39,220 nucleotides of DNA from Nitrosomonas sp. (lineage in GTDB: Bacteria; Pseudomonadota; Gammaproteobacteria; Burkholderiales; Nitrosomonadaceae): contig JAHBZZ010000027.1 of assembly GCA_019635215.1 (NCBI GenBank), forward strand, positions 1 through 39,220, given 5' to 3'. Both the position numbers and the translations under genes were made by a program. Numbering within the stretch: the stretch's first letter is position 1; every line of letters starts with the position of its first letter. Under the pieces are notes generated by a model, which was not told the origin of the DNA, searched no databases, and saw only the letters and a program-made list of their open reading frames with translations. This document shows positions 15,883 through 24,795 of the stretch, piece by piece.

Positions 15883-17193
15883 CTATCCGGCACCACCCGG
15901 TACCGGCGTATCCGGAGGATGCGGTTTCTTTCTCGGCAAATGACCGGGGAGCCGTAATTTTGCCAGTTTCAGCAGCGGCCCGCCCTGCAGGACAATCGCA
16001 TCCTGCAGGGCAGCGCCATTGCGCTCTTTGATGCTGAGATAGAATTGCAGATAATCATTTTTCTCGACATTGTCATGACCATCCAATGGTGCACCGGGAT
16101 TGTACAATCCGACTGAAAGTGACAGATTCGCAGTCAGAAAAACCGGATCGTCCGCAAGTTGCGCTTTGGCGTATTCCAGGTAACGTGGTTCGACATACAC
16201 GACAACTTGCTGTTCCAGCGTCAGCTCAATGACATCCTTGCGATGGCCGGAAAAAGACAGTTCGACTTCCATGAGCGCATTGTCCTTGATCATTTTATTT
16301 TTAGCGGTTTCCTGACTATTCCGATGATCAGGGATGACCTGTGCGATTACGTTATTGACAAAATCGTTCTGCCCGTTCCCCGCTTCTTGCAGTGTTGCAA
16401 TCTGTTCGTCCACCGTGCTGCCCGAATCGTAAATTTCGTGGATGGCCATGATCGTTTTCTGTCCGGCACCCGGTATATCGATATCATGATCGAGAAATCC
16501 GAGCATCGGATCGTAATCCAGTTCGACTTCCATCGGGTAGGGTACATCCTCGTTGGTATTGATCGTACCGCTCATAAACGATGTTACGACAATCCTTCGG
16601 TGAGTATGGGGATCAACCTGCATACCCAGCGGAATAGGACTGACGATGATATGTCCGGTACTTTTGAGGTGGATATCCAGCGTCGCCAGCCAGCGGTCTT
16701 CAAACGGTACAATGGATGCATCCAGATTATCCGCCAGCCAGTCGGGGATCAGGTCAAAAAATTTCAGTACCCCTGTCGCCCGTATTTCCTGTCGGTTGTC
16801 TTCACCGGTTTCATCGCCTTCCAGCATCTCGGCTTGAAAAAATTCATGTGCGTGATCGATGGAAACATCGATTTCAGGCGCGGGTCGCTCTGCCGTACCC
16901 AGCGCTCTGCCGAGCATGCGAGATACCGCTTTGATGTTGAAAACTTTGTTAAGAATTTCGGGAATAGTGCCATTATCCGGTATCGGAACACATAAAATGG
17001 TGGATTTGCTGTGTGTATCCGCGCGGACTTGAGCAAGTCGTTCATGGAAATAATGGTTTAGATAAAGCGATTCCGCCGAGAAGCCGTGAGTTTCCAGTTC
17101 GGAAAAACAATCGCCCGCTTCATGCTTCTGATAAATTGCGCGCGTTTCAACACGTTGAAGAAAATAATCATTTAATGAAACATAATCACTCAT
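15883..17193 (-). CDS. Unrecognised 436-residue cytoplasmic protein
   Basis: No known domain is recognised. The protein is acidic in its first 400 residues, has no signal or membrane segment, and alternates strand-forming stretches (WLATLDIHLKSTGHIIVSPI, LEQQVVVYVEPRYLEYAK, PVFLTANLSLSVGLYNPGAP). It ends in a Pro/Lys/Gly-rich tail (RKKPHPPDTPVPGGAG). There is a stress on Asp and His in the N-terminal half (EIDVSIDHAHEFFQ). Upstream lies a 262-base gap with a perfect dyad. Codon use and composition resemble the neighbours, so it does not look recently acquired. A long opposite-strand ORF inside it is its shadow. Confidence 0.7.
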   Translation of the reverse strand: MSDYVSLNDYFLQRVETRAIYQKHEAGDCFSELETHGFSAESLYLNHYFHERLAQVRADTHSKSTILCVPIPDNGTIPEILNKVFNIKAVSRMLGRALGTAERPAPEIDVSIDHAHEFFQAEMLEGDETGEDNRQEIRATGVLKFFDLIPDWLADNLDASIVPFEDRWLATLDIHLKSTGHIIVSPIPLGMQVDPHTHRRIVVTSFMSGTINTNEDVPYPMEVELDYDPMLGFLDHDIDIPGAGQKTIMAIHEIYDSGSTVDEQIATLQEAGNGQNDFVNNVIAQVIPDHRNSQETAKNKMIKDNALMEVELSFSGHRKDVIELTLEQQVVVYVEPRYLEYAKAQLADDPVFLTANLSLSVGLYNPGAPLDGHDNVEKNDYLQFYLSIKERNGAALQDAIVLQGGPLLKLAKLRLPGHLPRKKPHPPDTPVPGGAG

Positions 17194-17455
17194 ATCACAA
17201 TTCAGTCAATCCGCTGGAAACGGATGATTTTCCATGGTTTGATTACTCAGGAATCAGCAATGAGCCTGATTGGCGGTGTCCTATGATATGAATCCGGACA
17301 CCATGATAGTATAACTTCTTTGTTGAACAGTAGAATCCGCCAACTGTTTCGCTACACACGCGCTAAATCGATAGCCTTGCCTGGCTAAAGCTACCGGGAA
17401 TAAATCGATCAGTCAAACTTGCCCTGAATTCCTGTCTTCTATAATACCGTTCGGG
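17194..17455. other. 262-base gap with an inverted repeat; promoter region of the 15883-17193 gene
   Basis: No convincing gene. It must hold the 3' end signals of the 17456-18514 gene and the promoter of the 15883-17193 gene, both on the minus strand. GGTGTCC (17275-17281) and GGACACC (17296-17302) are perfect inverted 7-mers 14 bases apart. AAATCGAT occurs twice (near 17364 and 17403). Just before the start codon I see no strong ribosome binding site. Confidence 0.5.
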
Positions 17456-18514
17456 CTATAACGCATTTACTGCGGTGCGCAGTCCTTCGAGATTCTGAAT
17501 CATCCGTTCTTTCTTGTGTTCCCGTCCAATGCTGCGCTTGAGTGTATTGCCCACTCCGGCAACCTGGTCCGTCGAAGTGCGATGTGTATAAAATACTACC
17601 GAACCGTCGCGGTAAGGCAGGCAACCGACAATTAAATGGCTTGAATTATAGGAGTGTCCGACGTAAAACTGCCTTGTGGCGATGATGGAAGCTGTATCAG
17701 AGGCCATCATGATCCGGTGGCTTAAAATAGCCGTTGGGCGATCATCGACTGTGTTATTGAGCCAGAAAAAAAGTTCTTCAGCACCAACTGGTAGTGGTGC
17801 GGGATAGTTGAGCCATGCGGTATGTAAAGCAGGCGAGAAGTGTGCCAGCAGCTTGCTGTTGGCCGCTGCTATCCGTAATTCTTCGCCAGGATCGACTACA
17901 GCGCCTTGGCGCGCATAAGGCGCAATGCCGCTCAATCCATGCTGACGGTAGGCCTGCCAGCGTTGCAGCAGAATTTGCCGGTAATGTTGTGAAACAGCGG
18001 CGATTATGGATGCGGCGTCTGTAGCGGTTAAATTTTTCTTCAGTGCAGCGAGGCTTTTCATTTCCTCCGCTGACAAGTTAAATCGGTCACCTGCTTCGGC
18101 ATTGAGTAGATCGTTCACTTCATTCATCTGATCGGATGAGAAAACAAAATCGCTGAAAGCACTACTATCGGATTCCGGTGCTATTGTGCCGTACTGCTGC
18201 ACATCCGGATCGATCATCGCCAGATCTCCGTGCCTGAAAAATTCGGTCAGTTTTGCTGGCGGAGACGGAAGATACATGGCCAACCCCAAAGCCAATTCTT
18301 TCTGGGTTGCTTCGGCTATTTCAAAAAATACAATTTCACCTTGATCAAGTGCGGTTATCTGGTCTTCATCAAGCTCAAATGTTGCGATAATGGTTTTAAC
18401 ATCAGTTGTAGTTGTATTTGCCTGTGCATGTAAAACGGCTGTGAGCAAAAGTAAAAGAATGCAGCCATAAGCGGAAATATCCACAGAAATTTTTTGCTGC
18501 GTGCTTTTTTCCAT
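17456..18514 (-). CDS. Unrecognised exported protein
   Basis: 352 residues starting at an ATG with a perfect AGGAGG 7 bases upstream, among the best ribosome binding sites in the window. A signal peptide covers about residues 14-33 (CILLLLLTAVLHAQANT). The mature part is helical and acidic, with FELDEDQITALDQGEIVFFEI, FNLSAEEMKSLAALKK, and a C-terminal section (REFYVGHSYNSSH-like and GSVVFYTHRTSTDQVAGVG) that looks strand-rich. The central WQAYRQHGLSGIAPYARQG suggests a soluble periplasmic domain. I do not know a family. It stands alone between the GT fusion and the other unknown. Confidence 0.75.
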   Translation of the reverse strand: MEKSTQQKISVDISAYGCILLLLLTAVLHAQANTTTTDVKTIIATFELDEDQITALDQGEIVFFEIAEATQKELALGLAMYLPSPPAKLTEFFRHGDLAMIDPDVQQYGTIAPESDSSAFSDFVFSSDQMNEVNDLLNAEAGDRFNLSAEEMKSLAALKKNLTATDAASIIAAVSQHYRQILLQRWQAYRQHGLSGIAPYARQGAVVDPGEELRIAAANSKLLAHFSPALHTAWLNYPAPLPVGAEELFFWLNNTVDDRPTAILSHRIMMASDTASIIATRQFYVGHSYNSSHLIVGCLPYRDGSVVFYTHRTSTDQVAGVGNTLKRSIGREHKKERMIQNLEGLRTAVNAL

Positions 18515-18641
18515 CGAATCATCCTCCTATGTGTCTGAAATTGATGATATTAAATCATAATCATAGCATCGGGAGCAGTGTTTCCGAAAACTGGGAATTT
18601 TAATCCATGTGCGGCGGTGATTTCTGTGGTTCTTTCTCGAA

Positions 18642-21245
18642 TCACGGAACCTCGGTAATGGTAGTATTTCCTTTAAATCCACTTGAAATACGGTAATACA
18701 CATGCCGGAGTGGAATGGTATTGCGCTCGACGACACAACGCCGGATTTCACCGGGTTCAATGAGCATATTCTTGAGGGGAAGATTATCGCCCTCACGGAT
18801 ATGATCGAGGCGGAGCGGTTTCATGGCGATCTGAATAATCGGCCGTGTTGTCGGCGGTTGCGCTGGGAACCAGTAATCGTACATTGCGCTGGTATCGCCA
18901 AACAGATTGCGTGAGCGGATATCCAGATGACGGTGTGCATGGTTGTAAAAATACAGTGAGCTGGCGATTGACCATTTACTCATTCCGACAATAATGGGCT
19001 CCTGTCCCGTCTGTTGGCGGACTGTATCGGTAATTTGCGCAACTACTGCCGTGGTTTCGCGCCAGAAATAATGCTGTGTGAATAATGAATAAGGGATGCC
19101 AGGTATGCCCAGTACAAGATAATGGAGCGTAAAGGCATAGCCCAACAGGCAAGCGATTATGGTCGGTTGCCATAACTTTTGCAGCCATTGTGCAAACCTG
19201 CCCGGGGTATCGGTATCGATCATCCAGGCTATTGCCGGGAGCACGGCGAGCCAGACCGGACCATTCCAGTGAAATTTGGGATGATCGAATACGCTGAAAA
19301 AGAAAAAGATCAAAAATGGGATGCCGGTAAAGATTTTTATAAATAAATGTTTCCGGTATTGCGATGGCTCATCTTGCTGCCGATTTCTGGAAAAAAGAAC
19401 CCATATTGCGGCCAGAAAACCGGCGGGTGTCAGCAGGAGGATGCAATAAATCAGCAAAAAATGCACTGAGAACTGACTGTCGCTTGCTACATGCCGCGTC
19501 GTCTGAAACAGGAATGACGCCCATTCATGCTGAGAATTCCAAATCAACACCGGTGAAAAGAGCGCCAAAGCCAGCAAGGCTGCTAAATAGGGGTGAGGGC
19601 GTCGCAACCAGCGGCGTGCGGTTGGATCGATCAGAACAAAAATCAATGCCGCCAGACCCAGTAATGCCAGCGTATATTTGGCCAGCAATCCTATGCCGAA
19701 AGCAATGCCTGCGCCAATCCATGCGGATTGTTGCCCGGCGATCAGCGCACGTTCCAGGAAATAAAGCGCGGCGACCCATCCGGCAATCAGCGGCGCATCC
19801 GGTGTCATCAGAAGGCCTGTTGCAAAGCTTATCGGCAAAATGGCAAACAGCATCAATGCACGTAGTGCAGTTGATTTGTTGAACAGATTCCGTGTCAGCG
19901 CATAGAGGAATACCATGGCGATCAGATTGCATAAAAATGCGCCAATACGCACACCTGCTTCGTTATCGCCCAGCACAGCTGTCCCTAGCCAGATGAGCCA
20001 TGCAACCAGCGGGGGATGATCGTAGTAACTTAGATCGATATGTTGTGCGTATTGCCAGTAATAGGCTTCATCGGGAATCAACTGCGCGACGCCCAAGTAA
20101 ATTAAGCGCAACAAGACGCAAAATAAAATTAACCCGATTGCAGCTACACGCCAACGTAACTGAGGCGACGATACATTTTTTTCATCCGGAAAAACATAGA
20201 AAGCAGTACCTAAATAATTGATTGCGGCAGCGACCATAATTGCGGGAAAGATAGCGAATTCAGGCGGTATTTCCCAAACATCGACAAATAAGGCCAATAC
20301 GCCGCCACGCAGCAGCAGTGCAAGTGCGCCGACGATTAAGAAGCGACTGAACTGGCGCCAATGCAATTGGCCTGCATTGTGCTGAACAAAAGCCCACTTT
20401 GTATTCAGCGTATAGTTGAAAACGACAGCAGCAAGGAAGCTGACGAAATGCGCCAGCGCAAGCCCGGCATCCCGGCTGATCATCCACTGAAAAGTCAGGG
20501 CATCAACCACAACGCCGAGTAACCCGACCACCGCGAACCGGCCTGCGGTAGTTGCAGACACCACGCCGCCGGCCAGCGCCATCAATCGTTGCAGATAGGC
20601 CAGTTGGTGCGTCAATGACAGTTTTGAGACACCATGCATGCGGTCGCGAAAATGAATGGGCACTTCTTTGATCCGCAGATTTCCAACGTTGGCCATCAGT
20701 ATCTCGAGCAAGACTTTATAGCCCCTGGCCTGATCAGAAACTTTAGTGGCCAGTTGCCGCCGGAATGCGAAGAAACCTGAAGTTGCGTCACTGACGTCGC
20801 ATAGTGGGCAGGCCAGCAATCCGCCCATGCGCGACAATAAACGTCTGTACAGCGGCCAGTTGTGCGTGTCGCCACCTGTGATGTATCGGCTGCCGATAAC
20901 AACATCGTATTGATTGTTCAGAACAGGGGAAACCAGGGCACTCAGTTGATCAGGCGGGTGACTTAAGTCCGCGTCCATAACGACGATGACATCGCTTTGT
21001 GCAGCTGCAGCACCTGCTAAAACCGAAGCTGTCAGATCCGGTTTTTCTGTTCTTTCGATCAAATGGATATTGGATTCTTTTTGCCAGGCGCGGATTTTTT
21101 CAGGCGTGCCGTCATCCGAACCGTCATCGACGAAAATAATCTCGTAGAGCGCTGGTGGAATATTGAGTGCGAGAAGTTGTGTTAAGAGTAAATCGATATT
21201 TTCCGACTCGTTCAGCGTAGGCACTACAATTGAGAATTGTGTCAT
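18642..21245 (-). CDS. GT2-GtrA-ArnT-like triple fusion glycosyltransferase
   Basis: 867 residues joining three modules normally encoded separately. Residues 1-225 are a GT2 polyprenyl-phosphate sugar synthase (VVPTLNESENI, FVDDGSDDGT, DAD at 91-93, MHGVSKLS). Residues about 235-352 are a GtrA-type four-helix membrane domain (RFAVVGLLGVVVDALTF, FNYTLNTKWAF). Residues about 365-865 are an ArnT/PMT-like GT-C transferase with PDEAYYW (392-393 acidic pair) and YYDHPPLVAW. The expected chain is loading of a sugar onto a lipid carrier, flipping or anchoring, and transfer at the periplasmic face, probably to lipid A, glycan or protein. The acceptor is unknown. Confidence 0.9.
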   Translation of the reverse strand: MTQFSIVVPTLNESENIDLLLTQLLALNIPPALYEIIFVDDGSDDGTPEKIRAWQKESNIHLIERTEKPDLTASVLAGAAAAQSDVIVVMDADLSHPPDQLSALVSPVLNNQYDVVIGSRYITGGDTHNWPLYRRLLSRMGGLLACPLCDVSDATSGFFAFRRQLATKVSDQARGYKVLLEILMANVGNLRIKEVPIHFRDRMHGVSKLSLTHQLAYLQRLMALAGGVVSATTAGRFAVVGLLGVVVDALTFQWMISRDAGLALAHFVSFLAAVVFNYTLNTKWAFVQHNAGQLHWRQFSRFLIVGALALLLRGGVLALFVDVWEIPPEFAIFPAIMVAAAINYLGTAFYVFPDEKNVSSPQLRWRVAAIGLILFCVLLRLIYLGVAQLIPDEAYYWQYAQHIDLSYYDHPPLVAWLIWLGTAVLGDNEAGVRIGAFLCNLIAMVFLYALTRNLFNKSTALRALMLFAILPISFATGLLMTPDAPLIAGWVAALYFLERALIAGQQSAWIGAGIAFGIGLLAKYTLALLGLAALIFVLIDPTARRWLRRPHPYLAALLALALFSPVLIWNSQHEWASFLFQTTRHVASDSQFSVHFLLIYCILLLTPAGFLAAIWVLFSRNRQQDEPSQYRKHLFIKIFTGIPFLIFFFFSVFDHPKFHWNGPVWLAVLPAIAWMIDTDTPGRFAQWLQKLWQPTIIACLLGYAFTLHYLVLGIPGIPYSLFTQHYFWRETTAVVAQITDTVRQQTGQEPIIVGMSKWSIASSLYFYNHAHRHLDIRSRNLFGDTSAMYDYWFPAQPPTTRPIIQIAMKPLRLDHIREGDNLPLKNMLIEPGEIRRCVVERNTIPLRHVYYRISSGFKGNTTITEVP

Positions 21246-21292
21246 GCCGTACCAGCCGGTACTGTTTTAATTTTTGTTGTTTTTCGCATCAT

Positions 21293-22306
21293 CTAATTGC
21301 TTTGGCTTTGCCGCTTTTGGTATTTTGCGACGGCACGGTTATGATCTTGTAGGTTGGTCGAAAATTTTGATTTGCCATTGCCTTTGGCAACAAAATACAG
21401 TGCATCAGTGGTAGCCGGATTTACAGCGGCGCGAATAGAGGCCAGACCAGGCATGGCAATGGGCGTAGGTGGCAGGCCGGCACGGGTATAGGTATTATAG
21501 TTATGATCCGTCTGCAAATCTTTTTTGCGCAGATTGCCGTCAAACTGATTACCCATGCCATAGATCACGGTGGGATCGGTCTGCAAACGCATACCGATAC
21601 GCAAGCGATTGACAAAGACGCCTGCAATTTCTGCGCGATCACTTTCCAGTCCGGTTTCTTTTTCAACGATGGAGGCCAGAATAAGCGCCTCATAAGGCGA
21701 TTTCAGCGGCAAGGATTCAATCCTTTCATCCCAGGCTGCTTGCAAATGATTCTGCATACTTTGATAGGCGCGGCGCAGTATTTCGGTATCGCTACTGTTT
21801 TTCAGAAAAAAATACGTATCCGGGAAAAACAGGCCTTCCGCGGATAATTCGTCTGCGCCTATCAGTTGCATGATTTCTGCTTCACTCATACCGCCTATCG
21901 TATTCCGTATATCCGGGTGGTTATTGAGTATTTCGCGGAATTGCGCGAAAGTCCAGCCTTCGATAAAGCGGATCTCGTTTTGCCGGATATCGCCTTTAAT
22001 CAGATATTCCAGCAGTTCAATCTGAGATGGACTTTCGGTAAGCAGATAATCACCCGCCTTGATGGTCGAATCACTGTCAAGATACCGGGATAGCAAAATG
22101 AAAGACCAGGTATCGGAAAGAATACCGGCATCAACCAGTTGCTGGGCAATCTGTTTTAAGTTGCTGCCGGATTCGATTGAAAATTCGTAAGGTGTATAAG
22201 GTAATGCAATTTCGCGGTGATAATGATGATAAAGCCATCCTGCAAGCAGGATGGCTGTTAAAAAGAAGCCGAGAAAAATAAAAGAAAGGCGTTTTAGCGT
22301 CAGCAT
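21293..22306 (-). CDS. mltG: Endolytic murein transglycosylase MltG
   Basis: 337 residues: one N-terminal transmembrane helix (7-26), a LysM-like module (about 40-105, FSIESGSNLKQIAQQLVDAG) and the YceG domain. Glu215 in ILASIVEKETG is the catalytic residue; YNTYTRAGLPPTPIAMPG and FSTNLQDHNRAV are conserved. It cuts nascent glycan strands to set their length. It follows fabF by 21 bases, the usual order in this cluster; the tmk and holB genes that often follow are not present here. Confidence 0.95.
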   Translation of the reverse strand: MLTLKRLSFIFLGFFLTAILLAGWLYHHYHREIALPYTPYEFSIESGSNLKQIAQQLVDAGILSDTWSFILLSRYLDSDSTIKAGDYLLTESPSQIELLEYLIKGDIRQNEIRFIEGWTFAQFREILNNHPDIRNTIGGMSEAEIMQLIGADELSAEGLFFPDTYFFLKNSSDTEILRRAYQSMQNHLQAAWDERIESLPLKSPYEALILASIVEKETGLESDRAEIAGVFVNRLRIGMRLQTDPTVIYGMGNQFDGNLRKKDLQTDHNYNTYTRAGLPPTPIAMPGLASIRAAVNPATTDALYFVAKGNGKSKFSTNLQDHNRAVAKYQKRQSQSN

Positions 22307-22327
22307 GCGCCGTCGGATAAGTTCTAT

Positions 22328-23575
22328 CTACACTTTACGAAAGGCCAATGTCCCATTGGTTCCGCCAAATCCAAAGGAATTTGATAGTGCAACATTGATC
22401 CGCATATCGCGTGCCGTATTGGCAACATAATCCAGATCGCATTGCGGATCCTGGTCATCAAGATTAATGGTCGGCGGCGCAATTTGATGATGAACCGCCA
22501 GCACGGTAAAAATCGCTTCAATACCGCCTGCGGCGCCGAGCAGGTGTCCTGTCATGGATTTTGTCGAACTGATGGCAAGCTTCTTGGCGTGACTACCGAA
22601 ACAACGCTTTACAGCAACGGTTTCGGCTATATCACCCAATGGCGTGGAAGTGCCGTGTGCATTGATGTAATCCACTTCGGCAGGGGTGGCGCCGGCATTC
22701 TTGATTGCGCTTGACATACATCGTGCAGCGCCTTCACCATCTTCGCTCGGTGCAGTCATGTGGTAGGCATCCGCACTCATGCCAAAACCGGCAAGCTCGG
22801 CGTAAATTGTTGCGCCTCGGCGTTTGGCATGTTCAAGTTCTTCCAGTACCAGTACGCCGGCGCCTTCACCTAATACAAAACCATCCCGTGCGGTATCCCA
22901 CGGCCGGCTGGCTGCTTCTGGAACAGCATTGCTGGATGAAAGCGCTTTTGCGGCGGAAAAACCGCCAATTGCCAGTGGTGTGACGCAGGATTCCGCACCG
23001 CCGCAGATCATGACGTCGACGTCGCCATATTCAATCATGCGCGCAGCATTGCCTATGCTGTGCGTTGCTGTCGTACAGGCGGTCACCATTGCCAGATTGG
23101 GTCCTTTATAACCGTATTTGATAGAGACATTACCCGCTATCATATTGATAATGGTGCTGGGTATAAAGAAAGGTGAAATTTTCCGGGGACCGCCTTTATG
23201 ATACGCCGCATCGGTATCTTCAATCATCGGCAAACCGCCGATACCTGAGCCGATATGGACACCGATACGTTCAGCTTCCAGATTGGATGCGGCTATATCT
23301 TCGAGTCCGGCGTCTTTGATGGATTGTATCGCCGCAGCCATGCCGAAATGGATAAAACGATCCATGCGGCGTGCTTCTTTGGCGGGAAGATATTCATTCA
23401 CATCAAAATCATCGACTTCTCCTGCAATCTGGGATGAAAAAGCTGATGCATCAAAGCGGGTAATCTGTGTAATACCGGATTTCCCGGAGACGATATTATT
23501 CCATGCTTTTGTTACTGTGCTGCCAACGGGTGAAATGATGCCTAGCCCGGTGACCACGACCCTGCGTTTGGACAA
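22328..23575 (-). CDS. fabF: Beta-ketoacyl-ACP synthase II
   Basis: 415 residues. The thiolase-fold catalytic set is Cys167 (MVTACTTATHS), His307 (NAHGTSTPLGD) and His344 (KSMTGHLLGAAG); the ending ALSNSFGFGGTN is a family hallmark. It condenses malonyl-ACP with acyl-ACP in fatty acid elongation. The start codon is TTG at 23575 (TTG TCC AAA), supported by GGAG six bases upstream and absence of an ATG nearby. It lies 34 bases after acpP. Confidence 0.97.
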   Translation of the reverse strand: MSKRRVVVTGLGIISPVGSTVTKAWNNIVSGKSGITQITRFDASAFSSQIAGEVDDFDVNEYLPAKEARRMDRFIHFGMAAAIQSIKDAGLEDIAASNLEAERIGVHIGSGIGGLPMIEDTDAAYHKGGPRKISPFFIPSTIINMIAGNVSIKYGYKGPNLAMVTACTTATHSIGNAARMIEYGDVDVMICGGAESCVTPLAIGGFSAAKALSSSNAVPEAASRPWDTARDGFVLGEGAGVLVLEELEHAKRRGATIYAELAGFGMSADAYHMTAPSEDGEGAARCMSSAIKNAGATPAEVDYINAHGTSTPLGDIAETVAVKRCFGSHAKKLAISSTKSMTGHLLGAAGGIEAIFTVLAVHHQIAPPTINLDDQDPQCDLDYVANTARDMRINVALSNSFGFGGTNGTLAFRKV

Positions 23576-23609
23576 ATTAACTCCGATAAGCTAAATATGT
23601 GTAGAAAGG

Positions 23610-23849
23610 TTAATTATTGGTGTTGTTGGTAACGTAGTCGATCGCTTCTTGAACGGTATTGATCTTTTCGGCCTGTTCGTCCGGAATTTCGCATTCAAAT
23701 TCTTCTTCTAGCGCCATGACCAGCTCAACGGTATCCAGTGAGTCTGCACCCAAATCATTAACAAACGAGGATTCGTTTTTAACTTCGGATTCATTCACGC
23801 CAAGTTGTTCAGCTACGATTTTTTTAATGCGCTGTTCTATATTTTCCAT
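23610..23849 (-). CDS. acpP: Acyl carrier protein
   Basis: 79 residues, acidic. Ser37 in [11 protein letters not shown] is the 4'-phosphopantetheine attachment site. The chain carries growing acyl groups for the surrounding Fab enzymes and donates them to PlsX. The ATG is preceded by AAGGA about 10 bases away. A 159-base gap in front of it, with a hairpin and a promoter-like sequence, suggests that acpP can be expressed separately at a high level, as is usual for this abundant protein. Confidence 0.97.
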   Translation of the reverse strand: MENIEQRIKKIVAEQLGVNESEVKNESSFVNDLGADSLDTVELVMALEEEFECEIPDEQAEKINTVQEAIDYVTNNTNN

Positions 23850-23886
23850 CTAAATGCTTCCTTCTAAGGTAAGAAAAATGTTCACT

Positions 23887-23913
23887 ATATTAGCAAATTT
23901 TAAATCTCTGCAA
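23887..23913 (-). promoter_or_regulatory. Candidate promoter for acpP
   Basis: On the minus strand TGCTAATAT gives an extended -10 (TAATAT at 23892-23887), with TTGCAG at 23913-23908 as a -35-like hexamer 15 bases upstream. The short spacing is partly offset by the extended -10. It lies about 40 bases before the acpP ATG. Confidence 0.35.
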
Positions 23914-23941
23914 AACAAGAATCTACGCTAGAAAATTGCCC

Positions 23942-23959
23942 GCGGTAGAAACGTACCGC
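23942..23959 (-). terminator. Hairpin between fabG and acpP, possible weak terminator or attenuator
   Basis: GCGGTA and TACCGC form a perfect 6-bp stem with a six-base loop. On the minus strand the stem is followed by GGGCAATTTTC, so only a short T-run is present. It sits between the fabG stop and the candidate acpP promoter and could reduce read-through. Confidence 0.35.
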
Positions 23960-24008
23960 AATAGATTCCATGAGATAAGCAGTGTATTGTATTGAGCATC
24001 AATTGGGA

Positions 24009-24746
24009 TCAATCCATATACATCCCACCGTTGACATGCAGTGTCGTTCCGGTGATATATCCGGCATCAGCGGACGCAAGGAACGCGACCGCTGATGCGA
24101 CTTCTTCCGCACGTCCCAGTCTGCCGACAGGCACATGCTGAATCAGACTTTGCTGCAATTCTTCACTTAAACTGCGCGTCATATCCGTATCAATGAAACC
24201 GGGCGCAACGCAATTGACCGTAATATTACGGCTGCCGACTTCGCGTGCCAGTGATTTGCTAAAACCGGAAATACCGGCTTTGGCTGCAGCGTAGTTGGTC
24301 TGGCCAATGTTCCCTATCGCACCGACAACGGAGGTGATGTTAACGATGCGGCCGTAACGTGCTTTCATCATGGCGCGGAGTACTGTACGGCATAAACGGA
24401 AAGCGGATTTAAGATTGGTATCCATAATGTCATCCCATTCTTCATCTTTCATGCGTACGAGCAGGTTGTCACGCGTAATTCCGGCATTGTTCACCAGTAT
24501 TTCAACTTCACCAAACTGATCGCGGATAGTAGCGATGGCATTGCTGATTTGGTTGGCGTCATTGACATTGAGTATGACACCTTTGCCCCGGATATTCGCC
24601 TTATTTAAATATTGGTCGATGGTTTCTGCGCCCTGCTCTGTGGTCGCAGTGCCAACGACTATTGCGCCATGTTGTCCGAGTTTTAGAGCAATTGCCTGTC
24701 CTATTCCGCGGCTTGCACCAGTTACCAGCGCTATTTTATTCTCCAA
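24009..24746 (-). CDS. fabG: 3-oxoacyl-ACP reductase
   Basis: 245 residues, classical short-chain dehydrogenase. The NADP(H)-binding glycine motif is TGASRGIG (9-16), NNAG is at 86-89, and the catalytic Ser139, Tyr152 and Lys156 (YAAAK) are all present. It reduces beta-ketoacyl-ACP. The only plausible start is TTG at 24746 (TTG GAG AAT), with GGAG nine bases upstream. It lies 49 bases after fabD. Confidence 0.97.
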   Translation of the reverse strand: MENKIALVTGASRGIGQAIALKLGQHGAIVVGTATTEQGAETIDQYLNKANIRGKGVILNVNDANQISNAIATIRDQFGEVEILVNNAGITRDNLLVRMKDEEWDDIMDTNLKSAFRLCRTVLRAMMKARYGRIVNITSVVGAIGNIGQTNYAAAKAGISGFSKSLAREVGSRNITVNCVAPGFIDTDMTRSLSEELQQSLIQHVPVGRLGRAEEVASAVAFLASADAGYITGTTLHVNGGMYMD

Positions 24747-24795
24747 AATTTAAATCTCCATTAGACTGAATTTAACCGCTATTGCCGTGTCACTG

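Noticed and set aside
16159-16995. 278-codon ORF opposite the unknown 15883-17193 gene
   Set aside because: No ribosome binding site, unusual Phe/His/Arg/Ile-rich composition typical of an antisense frame, and fully inside a longer ORF with natural composition.
19364-19882. 172-codon plus-strand ORF within the GT fusion
   Set aside because: Antisense to conserved transmembrane coding sequence; composition of a shadow frame.
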